A stretch of DNA of 33,782 nucleotides from NCBI GenBank assembly GCA_937873655.1, contig CALMYQ010000148.1, positions 1-33,782 on the forward strand. Reading direction: 5' to 3'. The notes under the pieces are model-generated. The model was not told where the DNA came from. It ran no database searches and saw only the letters and a program-made list of their open reading frames with translations. The position numbers and the translations under genes were made by a program. Shown here piece by piece: positions 17,123-26,591 of this stretch. The stretch is from an uncultured Lewinella sp. GTDB taxonomy: Bacteria; Bacteroidota; Bacteroidia; Chitinophagales; Saprospiraceae. Position 1 is the first letter of the stretch, and every line of letters begins with the position of its first letter.

Positions 17123-17347
17123 ATGAATACAAAGACGAGGTTGTTGATGTCACTGAAAATCTGGATGGTCATCTATCCTTCCATCACCCTTTTCCTGTTC
17201 CTGTTCGGCCGGCATTTATCCGCTTTTCCTTTATACCAGCGAACATTCATACTCACCGTCTCACTGGTACCCTGGATGATGTTCATCGGCGTTCCTTTTC
17301 TCGATTTTGTTATTCGCCGGGTATCAAAAAAGGGTGCGGCAAAATGA
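17123..17347 (+). CDS. Small two-helix membrane protein
   Basis: A 74-residue protein with two membrane segments (residues about 11-30, WMVIYPSITLFLFLFG, and about 42-62, LTVSLVPWMMFIGVPFLDFV) separated by a short loop and ending in a basic tail, RRVSKKGAAK. The family is not recognised by name. The ATG at 17123 is chosen because the TAnnTTTG box lies 36 bp upstream; a longer in-frame reading back into the AraC gene would be implausible. The stop overlaps the next gene as ATGA, so it is co-translated with the flavoprotein and may anchor or assist it (inference). Confidence 0.7.
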   Translation: MNTKTRLLMSLKIWMVIYPSITLFLFLFGRHLSAFPLYQRTFILTVSLVPWMMFIGVPFLDFVIRRVSKKGAAK

Positions 17348-18252
17348 GACCAGAAACAAAATATGACGTGATCATCGTGGGCGGCAGTTACAGCGGCATG
17401 GCAGCGGGCATGGCGCTGGGCAGGGCATTGCGGAAGACGCTCATTATCGACAGCGGGGAACCCTGCAACAAACAAACCCCACATTCGCACAACTTTCTGA
17501 CCAATGACGGCAAAACGCCGGAGGAAATTTCCGGGCTCGCCAGAGAGCAGGTGGCCAATTACAGCTCGGTCACTTATTTGGAGGACCTGGCAACGATCGG
17601 GAATAAAATTAATGGCGGTTTTGAGGTCCGGGTGGAGACCGGCGGAACGTTCACCGCAAGAAAGCTGATCCTGGCGACAGGCATCAGGGACATCATGCCC
17701 GAAATACCGGGTTTTGCCGAATGCTGGGGCATAAGCGTACTGCATTGCCCCTACTGTCACGGCTATGAAGTGCGCGGGCAAACGACGGGGATCCTGGCAA
17801 ACGGCGACACCGGTTTCGAAATGTCCGCACTCATTGCCAACTGGACAAAGGATCTAACCCTCTTCACGAACGGAAAATCAACCCTTACGGAAGCTCAAAC
17901 GGAGAAGCTGCACAAAAAAAAGATCAATGTAGTGGAAGCGCAGATTAAAGCCCTTGAGCATGCCAACGGATATCTCCAGAATATCGTGTTCAGCGACGGG
18001 ACAAAAGCGACCGGAAAGGCCTTGTATGCGCGACTTCCCTTTGTTCAGCACTCAACCATTCCCCGGGCCTTAGGCTGCAAAATAACGCCGGAAGGTTATC
18101 TCAAAACGGACGCTGCACAAAGAACATCAGTACAGGGTGTGTATGCCTGCGGAGACAATACCACCCGGATGCGTACGGTTGCCAATGCGGTTTCGACGGG
18201 CACAACGACCGGGATCATGGTCAATAATGCCCTCATCGATGAGGACTTTTAA
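17344..18252 (+). CDS. CxxC flavoprotein related to thioredoxin reductase
   Basis: A 302-residue FAD-dependent pyridine-nucleotide-disulfide oxidoreductase fold. The FAD-binding motif is IVGGSYSGMAAG (residues 11-22), a second FAD contact is YACGDNTTRMRTVANAV near the C-terminus, and the redox-active disulfide is Cys135-Pro-Tyr-Cys138 in HCPYCHGYE. The NADPH-binding part is unusual: where thioredoxin reductases have GxGxxA, this protein has ANGDTGFEM (152-160), and the arginine-rich HRRxxxRA motif is absent. The protein may therefore take electrons from another donor or act as a dithiol oxidase, as GliT/HlmI-like relatives do (family knowledge; the assignment is inference). It is translationally coupled to the small membrane protein and sits behind an AraC regulator. 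Its substrate is unknown. Confidence 0.82.
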   Translation: MRPETKYDVIIVGGSYSGMAAGMALGRALRKTLIIDSGEPCNKQTPHSHNFLTNDGKTPEEISGLAREQVANYSSVTYLEDLATIGNKINGGFEVRVETGGTFTARKLILATGIRDIMPEIPGFAECWGISVLHCPYCHGYEVRGQTTGILANGDTGFEMSALIANWTKDLTLFTNGKSTLTEAQTEKLHKKKINVVEAQIKALEHANGYLQNIVFSDGTKATGKALYARLPFVQHSTIPRALGCKITPEGYLKTDAAQRTSVQGVYACGDNTTRMRTVANAVSTGTTTGIMVNNALIDEDF

Positions 18253-18316
18253 TGCAAATACCATTGCCTTTTCCAAATGCTCATCTAAACATTTTTAACT
18301 CCTAAAATTTCCTTCT

Positions 18317-19069
18317 ATGAAAAGTACAAAAGAACCTTCCGCAAGGGAGGACAGGACACCTGTTGCCCTTCCGGAAAAAAATGCCCGCAGGGTGAATGAA
18401 ATTGTTACCGGCTACTTCTTTATTACGGCAACGGTTTCGGCTATCATCGGCTTAAAACTCTACGACCCGATGCTTACCACGGTCGACTTTCTTGAACAAG
18501 GTGCAACGCATTCCAGGCAAATCATATCCGGCGCCGTGTTTGAAATGATCCTGGTGCTGGCCGACTGCGGAACTGCCATCATGCTTTATCCATACCTGAA
18601 GGCCTACAATGAGCGTATGGCGCTGGGATATTTCTGCTTTCGGGTGATCGAAACCGTCTTCATCCTGCTGGGCATTGTAAGCATACTGTCTCTTTTAACG
18701 CTTAGCCATTCCTATGCCCAAGCCGGTAACGCCGACAGTATTCACTATTATGCCGCCGGTATTCTGGCCAAATCATTCCATGATTGGACCTTCATCCTTG
18801 GTCCCAAGTTCGTGCTGGGAATCAACACCTTTATCTACAGTTATGTCTTCCTCAAAACAGGGCTTGTACCCAGAAAGCTATCGCTGTTGGGATTGACCGG
18901 CGCAGGCCTGGTTTTCATGAACGCCCTTTCGGAGCTGTTCGGCATAATCCCTTCTCTTTCAGCCGGCGATTTACTCCTGGCTTTCCCAGTTGCTATCTAC
19001 GAAATGATCCTTGCCGGGCGGCTTATCTCAAAAGGCTTCAATATTCAATATATCGCACAAAACATTTGA
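18317..19069 (+). CDS. DUF4386 membrane protein
   Basis: A 250-residue integral membrane protein with about six or seven segments: FFITATVSAIIGLKLYD near residues 33-49, AVFEMILVLADCGTAIML at about 73-90, FCFRVIETVFILLGIVSIL at about 104-122, and three or four more to the end. The FRVIE, SFHDWTFILGP and GLVPRKLSLLG segments are typical of DUF4386 proteins, whose biochemical role is unknown. It begins 64 bp after the flavoprotein gene, in the same direction, so shared transcription is possible. ATG 18317 is the only sensible start. Confidence 0.85.
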   Translation: MKSTKEPSAREDRTPVALPEKNARRVNEIVTGYFFITATVSAIIGLKLYDPMLTTVDFLEQGATHSRQIISGAVFEMILVLADCGTAIMLYPYLKAYNERMALGYFCFRVIETVFILLGIVSILSLLTLSHSYAQAGNADSIHYYAAGILAKSFHDWTFILGPKFVLGINTFIYSYVFLKTGLVPRKLSLLGLTGAGLVFMNALSELFGIIPSLSAGDLLLAFPVAIYEMILAGRLISKGFNIQYIAQNI

Positions 19070-19101
19070 CCGCATTAAAAAATCTTTTCAACCAAATATC
19101 T

Positions 19102-19125
19102 AAAATCAAAATCAAAATCAAATCC
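19102..19125 (+). repeat. AAAATC hexanucleotide repeat in the leader of the outer-membrane barrel gene
   Basis: Three perfect AAAATC copies (19102-19119) and a fourth degenerate copy (AAATCC) end one base before the ATG at 19127. Copy-number change here would alter the spacing of the A-rich translation start region. Confidence 0.6.
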
Positions 19126-19126
19126 G

Positions 19127-19774
19127 ATGCAATCAACAATCAAATCCTTAGCGGCATCCGTATTGCTGATCACCCTTTCAGCCACCTTGTCAGCGCAGAC
19201 CAGCCGGTTCAGCATTTCCGTGAATTCCCTGACCACAAACTTCGACTACGGAAAGTCGAATGCGGAATTGCGGCCTTACAAAAAGAACTATAAAGGCCTG
19301 AAAGCGGGAATTTCCTACCAGGCGGGCATATCGCCATCGTTTTCTTTGGTTCCGGAACTGTATTTCGCGATTAAAGGCGGCAGTTTGAAAGAAGACAACC
19401 CCCTTACCGTCAGCAAGTCAACCTTGCGCCTTTCCAGTCTTGAAATGCCGGTCCTTGCCCGGCTGCACTGCCATAATCTGTATCTGGATGCCGGCCCTTA
19501 CACGGCTTATACTTTAGGCGGCCGGATAAAAGGAGAAGGGGGAAGCACGCTGCCGGAAACCCCGGCAAAAATTCCATTCGGTCATGCGGCCGGTGACTTC
19601 AAACGATGGGATGCCGGCTTCCAGGCGGGCGTCGGCTACAATTTCAACATGAAGAAATCCATTCTCACGACAGATCTCCGCTACGGCTACGGATTGGTCA
19701 ATATCTCACGGGATGTTGAACGATACAACAGGGTACTGAGTATCAGCGTGCTGGTTGCAAAGTCGGGTAAATAA
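19127..19774 (+). CDS. PorT-like outer-membrane beta-barrel protein
   Basis: A 215-residue protein with a signal peptide (residues 1-23, a hydrophobic LAASVLLITLSATLSAQ ending at the typical Ala-Gln cleavage). The rest is a small beta barrel: alternating polar and hydrophobic strands such as LKAGISYQAGIS, LVPELYFAIKGGS, LYLDAGPYTAYTLGG and DAGFQAGVGYNF, typical of the Bacteroidota OMP_b-brl_2/PorT group. It probably sits in the outer membrane; any partner is unknown. It is separated from the DUF4386 gene by 57 bp. The leader carries a simple-sequence repeat next to the start codon, so expression could be phase-variable (inference). Confidence 0.8.
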   Translation: MQSTIKSLAASVLLITLSATLSAQTSRFSISVNSLTTNFDYGKSNAELRPYKKNYKGLKAGISYQAGISPSFSLVPELYFAIKGGSLKEDNPLTVSKSTLRLSSLEMPVLARLHCHNLYLDAGPYTAYTLGGRIKGEGGSTLPETPAKIPFGHAAGDFKRWDAGFQAGVGYNFNMKKSILTTDLRYGYGLVNISRDVERYNRVLSISVLVAKSGK

Positions 19775-20096
19775 AGAACCGGGGCAGTTTGGCTTTCAGG
19801 CCATTCGGCAAGGCATAAGAGTTCGATTTTCCATTCGCTGAAAACAAAACCATAACCATACCGGGCCCCTCTCTGATCGGGTCGTTACTTTGAACAGGTG
19901 GCGACCCTTAAGTTTTGAAAGAAAAATGGCACGCATATGAACCAAAACCCAGGACAAAAAGTACCTACCATAGTTGACCAGATGTCAGAACCCGTGTGTA
20001 AGACATTAAAAAAATGTACCTTTGATCATAAGGCCTCATCAACGTGCCTGATACTCCCTTTTACTTAGGAAGAAACCATACAAACCTGGTGTTTTG
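19775..20096. other. Intergenic region before the CHAT-NACHT gene
   Basis: About 320 bp with no credible gene. It contains the promoter box at 20017-20024. I see no clear rho-independent terminator after the barrel gene. Confidence 0.5.
20017..20024 (+). promoter_or_regulatory. -7 promoter box for the CHAT-NACHT operon
   Basis: TACCTTTG matches TAnnTTTG (the next base is A, not a pyrimidine). It lies 72 bp upstream of the ATG at 20097, giving a leader of about 65 nt. No -33 box was recognised. Confidence 0.45.
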
Positions 20097-23000
20097 ATGA
20101 AAGAAAATGCAGATCCCCCCGTTGTTTTTCTGGCTTTTGCCCAATCTTCGTCACAGCCGCACCTCGAGCTCCTCAAACGGGAAAGTTCCCTGCTTCGCGA
20201 TCTTTTCCTGCCGTTAGAGGATCAGGGTAAAATCAGGATGCTCCGGGAAGAAAGCACGGATCATTCAGACCTGGTCCGGTTGATGACCCAATTCAAGGAC
20301 AGGATCGTTATTTTTCACTACGGCGGCCATGCCAATGGTCAGCATTTGCTTTTTGAGGACGGTAAGGGTTTCGTCGGAGGCATGGCAGAACTCCTGGCCC
20401 TCCAAAAAGGCCTGAAGCTGGTTTTCCTGAACGGATGTTCTACTCATCACCAGGCTGCTCATTACCTTAAAGCAGGTATTCCTGCCGTTTTGACTACAAC
20501 CCGGCAGATCTCGGATATCGATGCTGTCTTCTTTTCCGAACAGTTTTACCACGCGCTGACAAAACACTATCTCCTGTCCGATGCATTCCGGATTGCATCG
20601 GCTGCCCTCAAGCTGAAATCCGACCGCTACCAGCATGGAAGTGAGGAAATTTCAATTTGCCGGGGTTTTGACCTGGCGGAAGGCGCACCCTGGCAGGATG
20701 ATGCACCCTGGCGGCTTTACGTCAATGAAACCCATCAATCCCTGCTGGACTGGCGCCTGACCGCCCCTGAGACAGGCTCGAATAACAGAACATCCGCTGA
20801 TCCCGGCGAGCTCGAACGGTACCTGCAATGGATGCAGGCGGAATACAACCAGATCAGTCTGCCGGCCATCAAAGAAGGGCAGGACCTGCCGAAGATCCCG
20901 CTGGATGAGGTTTTTGTCGCGCTCAAGGTGAGCGGCAAGTCGACCAACCGGGAACTGGAGCTTTCCCACAAGCAACTGGTCAGGGCTTTCAACAAAATCC
21001 TGGAAGAACTGGATTTTGACCCTTCCGAATCGGAAAAACAAGCCATTTACGAGCAAATTCTCCAAAAAAACGCACAACTGAAGGTCTGGGACAGCAAACG
21101 CTTAAACGCGCTGAGGGTGCAAACCCAGGCTGTCGCGAACAATGATAAAGACGCCCCTCCCATCAGCCTGGCCGAAGCTTTCCAGAACGAGCGGGATATG
21201 GTTATTCTCGGTGATCCGGGCAGCGGCAAAAGCACCCTCCTCCGCTGGCTGGCCGTCCGGTTGGCCCAGGCTTTGCAGGTCCAACTGAAGACAGGAGAAG
21301 CGCAGGCTGTAATGGCTCCGGGCCATCAGGTGGACGTCCGGCTGAAGGACGACCTGCAAATGCTCAACCTCGGCCCGGCCAGGCTGCCGGTGTTGGTCCG
21401 GATCTCGGAATACGCCCGTTATTATGAAGACCAGAAAAAACAATTTCCAACCCATGCACGCGGCATTATCGACTATCTGGGGTTTCATTTGCCGAGCCTG
21501 CCGATCCTGAACCGGGAGGCGCTAAACAACGCATTTCGCCAGTACCTGGCAGCCAATCAGGCTGTCGTTATGCTGGATGGATTGGACGAGGTCATTAACG
21601 CGCGTTCGGAGATCCTGCGGGAAGTGACCAGCTTCATCGACCATTGGGTCCACGGAAGTGATTTCATGCGCCACACGCCGGCCTTTTGGCCAGAGGAGGA
21701 CAAGCCTTACCTGACCGGCGGCAACCAGCTTATCGTAACCTCCAGAATTGTAGGCTATCAGGCTGCCCCGCTGAGCGGCAACCTGACGCACGTAACGATC
21801 CAACCGATGGAGGAAGCTGCCGTCCGGCACTTTTGCTCGGTTTGGGTATCCCAGCTTTATATCCGGCAAGGTCATCAACCGACCGGCGGCGAAGTCATCC
21901 GGGAGATCAGTCAATTGCAGGAAGCCATTTTTGACCCGGAACGCCCGCGCATCCGGGAACTGGCAGCCAATCCATTGCTGATCACCATCCTGGCCCTTAT
22001 TTTCCGCAGTCAGAACGGAAAATTGCCGGAAAGCCGGGCCGAACTGTACCAACGGGCCTTCCGGATCCTGGTCGATAAGTGGAAAGGGCATATCGCGATA
22101 ACGCCCCAGGAATTCACCACCATGCTGGCCCCGCTGGCGGCCCATATGCATGAAAGTCCTTCGGAGGACATCCGGGAATCCGACCTTATCTATTTCCTGG
22201 AAAGGGAACTGACCCGCGTACGCAAAGGCAATCCGGCCTTGGATATTCCTATTGAAATCCAAATGGAAGTCCGCCAGTTCGTCCTGCGCCTGAAAGAAGA
22301 CGTAGGGCTCCTGGCTGAAAGGGGCGAAAAATTATACCATTTCCTGCACCGCACCTTCCAGGAATACCTGGCGGGCATTTCCCTGATCGCCAACAAAGCG
22401 AAGGCATCCGGCGCTATCATTGAGCGGATCGACGATCCGGTCTGGCGCGAGCCCATTCTGCTAGCCCTGGGCGCTGCCGACCTGGAGTGGTCGTCCATCC
22501 AGCTCGAAGAGCTCATCCAGTCGCTTTTATTCGCCGATGATCCGCTGCTGGACCTCCTGCCCAGAAGCTCCCTTTTTATCGCGCATGCCATTCCGGAAAT
22601 GGAGCACCTGTCAGAAGGGCTGGTGACCGATATTCTGAAGCAATTGCTCCGGGCTTACAGTGACTTGCACGGCATTGCCAAATACCAGAACATACGGCAG
22701 CAATTGAGCCTGGCGTTCGCCAAATTGAAAGAGGGAAAAAGATCCGGGGTACTTAATCGGTTTTTTACCCGGATTCTGGAAAACCCGGGATCGCCTGACG
22801 AATGGTCGGGCCTGTTGTCGCTGATCCGCGACCAGGGATGGTGGCAAGCGGAGTGGACAGCGGCCGTGGTCCGGCATATTGACGAGGACCGGGCTGCCTG
22901 GGACTGGCCGGCAAATCACCTTTTGAGGGACTATTTTTCCGAACACCCCCAATTTGAAGCCCCCCCCGGCTTGCTGGTGCGAAATAAACTATTGCAAAAC

Positions 23001-26000
23001 CCGGAATGGCATGAATTCGTCAGAAAGGATCCCGCCTGGATCCGGCTGCTGACGGCCTTGTACGGCGGTTGGAAGAACCAGCCGGAACGGGTAACCGTCT
23101 ATCGCAAAAACCTCGAAGATAAATGGCGGAATTTGACCGGTCGGTCACTTGCGGCGGATACCTCCTCGGAGGGTACCCGGCTTGACGCGGTACGGAATGA
23201 AATGGTCGCCGCAATCCTTGAGGAAACGAATGACTTTGACGCCCGGTATATTTATCGCGACAGTCCCTTTTCACGTCCGTTGTTGCGCGCTATTGCTCAG
23301 AAAGAGCCGGCCCGTTCACTGGAATCCTATTTTTTGGACCAATGGAATGCCTCAGGTTCTCCGCCGGTTCAGGCGCTGGCCTTGCTCGCACTCACCTGTA
23401 TCGGTTATAATGTAGCGGCGTTGGTGTATCAGAGTCAATTGCAGGACGCCGACAAGGACGCCGTCGACCGGTACCTGCGTCATCTGGAAAGGTTGAAGGA
23501 AATGCTTTTTTACCCGGTAATGGACGTCTACTACCGGTTCACGAAAAACCTCGAATCGCCCAAGAGTACCAATTGGTCCAGGATACCCGTTGAGCGCAGG
23601 CCTGAAATTTTCAGGATGCTCCTCAACACCTTTTCCCAAATGGGATTGCCAAATGTCAGTTACGGTTATATCGATTGGAACAAGCGGCCGTGGCACGAAG
23701 AACAGGAGGATACCGCAACCGAGTTAGCTGCTTTCATAGAGGCTGAATATTTTTCCAGCTTGATGAGCCTGTGGTCTGATGACCCCTTCTATACATTACA
23801 CGTCGTACTGGATACCCTCGGCAAGAAACTTCAGCAAAACTATCCGCTGATCCTGCGGTCGCTTCTTGCATTACCGCATTCGCCTCAACTCAGTGGGCGT
23901 TACCGTTTCCAATGGCGAATGCCGGAGTACTTTTTCGAACCGGATGAAAGAAGCCCATTGCTGCATGCCTTACAAATTGTGGATGGGTTACCCAAAAGAT
24001 TCGATGTCCTTAGGGAATGGTATGTAATCGCCCTGTGGCCTTTGATCGAACAATCGGACGAGCTGAAGCCCTATGCCTTGTCCCTGCTTTATTCTTCCAC
24101 TTACCAGGACAGGGTCCGCCTGGCGGCGCCGGATATTTTCCAGCCGGGAGCCGGAGGGCTTCGAAATATAGCCGCGCTGATAGACGCCGTAACAGACCCC
24201 CATAGTCGGCTGGCGGCAGCGGGAAAAATGTTCCGGCAAACCTACAGCTTACCCTTTTTAAGCCGATACCTGAACGCCTACAATGAGTTGAAGGCTCCCG
24301 AAGCGATTTTTCTGGCCACCTTCGACCTGATCGACCTGCTGACCAAATGCTCCACGGATATCTTCACGACCCCGGAAGGACGGACCAATGTCCATATCCT
24401 GATGGAAGACGGAGCGATGGAAGAGATCAAGGGGAATGCCGAAAGCGCCATACTTCACATAGAATCTCCGCAGAACAGGCTTCGTGCATGGTGTTATTTC
24501 AGCGACATGCAAATGGATGAAGAAAAGGCCGCCGATTGCGTGTTCAAAGCCATGGACATGCTGCCGGAGCTGGAAAGCGACAGCCGGCGAGCCGAAGCCC
24601 TGGAATTCATTCTTCGACGCTACGGGCCGGTAGCCGGCCGGTATGGCCGTTGGCCGGCCATCAACGCTGCTTTCAGCGCTGAATGGCAACTCAACAAGGG
24701 ACTTGGAAAAAACTACCTCAACTGGTATTCTTTTGATGAATTAGCTGCAGACCAATCAGGTCCGGAGAAATTCCGCCCCATACCCGATTGGTGGGCCCTG
24801 ACAGGCCTGGTAAAAGCCGCGCAGGAACTGAGCTATCGTTTTGCCGAAAGAGATGAAATCGGGGAATTATGGCGGGAATTGATGACACCCGGGGGCAAGG
24901 TGTCTGCGGCATCGCAGCTCATAAAGAAAGGACGGAATGGATTGAAGCTGGATGCATTGGCCTTCAGGGCTGTTACCCGCCTGGCAGAAGACCGGGAAAC
25001 GGCGATCCTGCACAACCTGCTTCCCTTGCTGGAACAACCGGCTGCTGCGGTTTTGCCGCTGATTACTCCCTGGAGTAGCCACTCCTGGCCCGGATTGCGC
25101 CAATTGTCGGCATTGCTTCAGGCGGAAACGGGCCAGCTGACCGCCGAAAATATTGACCTGTTGATCGACTGCCTGAAAAGCGACTCGGACCGGCTGCGAT
25201 TCCGGGCTATGATTGCCATTCATGGTGCGAATCCTAGCGGCGGACAGTCTAACAGGACCCTCTCGGCATCCAATATGAATATGGCCTTTTTTGAACGGCT
25301 TGAGCAATTGAGGTCCTCCAATTATAATTCAGATCCTGCTGTCGATCAGGTCCTCGGCTGGATGAACCACAACCTGGTCCATGACAGCGAGGCCATCCTT
25401 GAAAAATCCGTCCAGTTGTTGAACAGCCCGAAGGAGGCTGATCAGAAAATAGGTAAGTCGACTATCAATACCATGGAAAAGCTGACCGATGCCGTCTGGC
25501 AACGATTGATCTTTCACCTCGAAAACACCGAATTTGAACAGAAAAAATCAGCTTATCCCCTGCTTAGAGTATTGGGCAGACAATGCTATTTGCTTCCGTT
25601 AGCCTTATTTCCCGATCCCCGGAAAGTGAGAAATTTTCTTCCTGAAAGTTACCTCGACTTATTGGAAAGCGATTTAAGCAAAAAGCTCACAATTTCCGAT
25701 GTGGAAGAAGTGTTAACCGAAATGACCCGCCCTGACAAACCCGTTGGTTCGGAAATGACCTCCACGGCGCATGCCTTGCTGGAAAAACGGCTGAAAATCG
25801 ATTTCTCAGGCGCTTATGCCCAGGGCGATGAGGCTTTTTTCAAGGCAATGGAAGCAGCAGGCGCGGGAAAATATGTCCCCACAAGTGAAATTTACCGGGA
25901 TGGAAAGACCCTTGCAGACAAGATCGTCGAACTTCCCGGGCAAACCGAGTTGCTGGTCAGGTGGACGCTTGAAGAGCTTGACAACGAGCTGATCGACTTT

Positions 26001-26582
26001 GACTCAAGCCCGGCATTCGGCGGATACCTGGCCATCATTCTGGCCCACGTAGCGACTTTGCGGCCGGAAACCTTTCTTTCCCTGGTCGACCGCAATCACT
26101 TCCGGGACCTGATGACCGAAACCATCGAATTGCATCCATTCTGGATGGCGAGGCAAGGTGCGATCGTCATGCTGGCCAGCACTGGTGAACTGGACGAAAA
26201 GGCGTTGAAAAGCCTGGGGAAAGCCCTTCGGGATGTATCCTTTACCAGAAAGCAGGCCCAACAATGCTTCGTCTATTTCCAGTCATTTATCAATCCTCTG
26301 ATGCTTGATTTATTGTTCAGCAACCTTGAAAAAGGACCGGGCCTGGTGATGCAGATTTCGGCCTTGATCTTGTCGGAAGTGGCGCGAAATGAAAAAACGA
26401 CCGCCAACCTGCGCCAGGAGATCATCAGGCGGATGGCCGACTATCTGCGGTTGACAAAGGATCACCCCCTAAAAAACCGATCCGTTTATACCTGGGAAGA
26501 TGGTGCGAGCACCCCGGCTTTCCTGACTTCCCTGGACAATGTATTATATAATGAACTCATTAAAATTGTGGGCCTGTCCTAA
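20097..26582 (+). CDS. CHAT protease-NACHT NTPase fusion with large helical C-terminus
   Basis: A 2161-residue NLR-like protein. Residues 1 to about 190 form a CHAT (caspase-like) domain with the catalytic pair His78 in HYGGHANG and Cys114 in FLNGCSTHH. The NACHT domain follows after a linker with DLPKIPLDEVFVAL: Walker A GDPGSGKST at 372-380 (Lys378), Walker B VVMLDGLDE with Asp494 and Asp497-Glu498, then LIVTSRIVGY (sensor-like) and FLHRTFQEYLAG near 755, typical of the NACHT C-terminal helical part. The last ~1350 residues are helical, probably HEAT-like sensor repeats, with no family recognised. By analogy with metazoan and bacterial NLRs, ligand binding to the repeats should oligomerise NACHT and activate the protease. 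ATG 20097 is preferred to the TTG one codon earlier. DUF2610 follows after 9 bp. Substrate and trigger are unknown. Confidence 0.87.
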   Translation: MKENADPPVVFLAFAQSSSQPHLELLKRESSLLRDLFLPLEDQGKIRMLREESTDHSDLVRLMTQFKDRIVIFHYGGHANGQHLLFEDGKGFVGGMAELLALQKGLKLVFLNGCSTHHQAAHYLKAGIPAVLTTTRQISDIDAVFFSEQFYHALTKHYLLSDAFRIASAALKLKSDRYQHGSEEISICRGFDLAEGAPWQDDAPWRLYVNETHQSLLDWRLTAPETGSNNRTSADPGELERYLQWMQAEYNQISLPAIKEGQDLPKIPLDEVFVALKVSGKSTNRELELSHKQLVRAFNKILEELDFDPSESEKQAIYEQILQKNAQLKVWDSKRLNALRVQTQAVANNDKDAPPISLAEAFQNERDMVILGDPGSGKSTLLRWLAVRLAQALQVQLKTGEAQAVMAPGHQVDVRLKDDLQMLNLGPARLPVLVRISEYARYYEDQKKQFPTHARGIIDYLGFHLPSLPILNREALNNAFRQYLAANQAVVMLDGLDEVINARSEILREVTSFIDHWVHGSDFMRHTPAFWPEEDKPYLTGGNQLIVTSRIVGYQAAPLSGNLTHVTIQPMEEAAVRHFCSVWVSQLYIRQGHQPTGGEVIREISQLQEAIFDPERPRIRELAANPLLITILALIFRSQNGKLPESRAELYQRAFRILVDKWKGHIAITPQEFTTMLAPLAAHMHESPSEDIRESDLIYFLERELTRVRKGNPALDIPIEIQMEVRQFVLRLKEDVGLLAERGEKLYHFLHRTFQEYLAGISLIANKAKASGAIIERIDDPVWREPILLALGAADLEWSSIQLEELIQSLLFADDPLLDLLPRSSLFIAHAIPEMEHLSEGLVTDILKQLLRAYSDLHGIAKYQNIRQQLSLAFAKLKEGKRSGVLNRFFTRILENPGSPDEWSGLLSLIRDQGWWQAEWTAAVVRHIDEDRAAWDWPANHLLRDYFSEHPQFEAPPGLLVRNKLLQNPEWHEFVRKDPAWIRLLTALYGGWKNQPERVTVYRKNLEDKWRNLTGRSLAADTSSEGTRLDAVRNEMVAAILEETNDFDARYIYRDSPFSRPLLRAIAQKEPARSLESYFLDQWNASGSPPVQALALLALTCIGYNVAALVYQSQLQDADKDAVDRYLRHLERLKEMLFYPVMDVYYRFTKNLESPKSTNWSRIPVERRPEIFRMLLNTFSQMGLPNVSYGYIDWNKRPWHEEQEDTATELAAFIEAEYFSSLMSLWSDDPFYTLHVVLDTLGKKLQQNYPLILRSLLALPHSPQLSGRYRFQWRMPEYFFEPDERSPLLHALQIVDGLPKRFDVLREWYVIALWPLIEQSDELKPYALSLLYSSTYQDRVRLAAPDIFQPGAGGLRNIAALIDAVTDPHSRLAAAGKMFRQTYSLPFLSRYLNAYNELKAPEAIFLATFDLIDLLTKCSTDIFTTPEGRTNVHILMEDGAMEEIKGNAESAILHIESPQNRLRAWCYFSDMQMDEEKAADCVFKAMDMLPELESDSRRAEALEFILRRYGPVAGRYGRWPAINAAFSAEWQLNKGLGKNYLNWYSFDELAADQSGPEKFRPIPDWWALTGLVKAAQELSYRFAERDEIGELWRELMTPGGKVSAASQLIKKGRNGLKLDALAFRAVTRLAEDRETAILHNLLPLLEQPAAAVLPLITPWSSHSWPGLRQLSALLQAETGQLTAENIDLLIDCLKSDSDRLRFRAMIAIHGANPSGGQSNRTLSASNMNMAFFERLEQLRSSNYNSDPAVDQVLGWMNHNLVHDSEAILEKSVQLLNSPKEADQKIGKSTINTMEKLTDAVWQRLIFHLENTEFEQKKSAYPLLRVLGRQCYLLPLALFPDPRKVRNFLPESYLDLLESDLSKKLTISDVEEVLTEMTRPDKPVGSEMTSTAHALLEKRLKIDFSGAYAQGDEAFFKAMEAAGAGKYVPTSEIYRDGKTLADKIVELPGQTELLVRWTLEELDNELIDFDSSPAFGGYLAIILAHVATLRPETFLSLVDRNHFRDLMTETIELHPFWMARQGAIVMLASTGELDEKALKSLGKALRDVSFTRKQAQQCFVYFQSFINPLMLDLLFSNLEKGPGLVMQISALILSEVARNEKTTANLRQEIIRRMADYLRLTKDHPLKNRSVYTWEDGASTPAFLTSLDNVLYNELIKIVGLS

Positions 26583-26591
26583 ATCATAACC

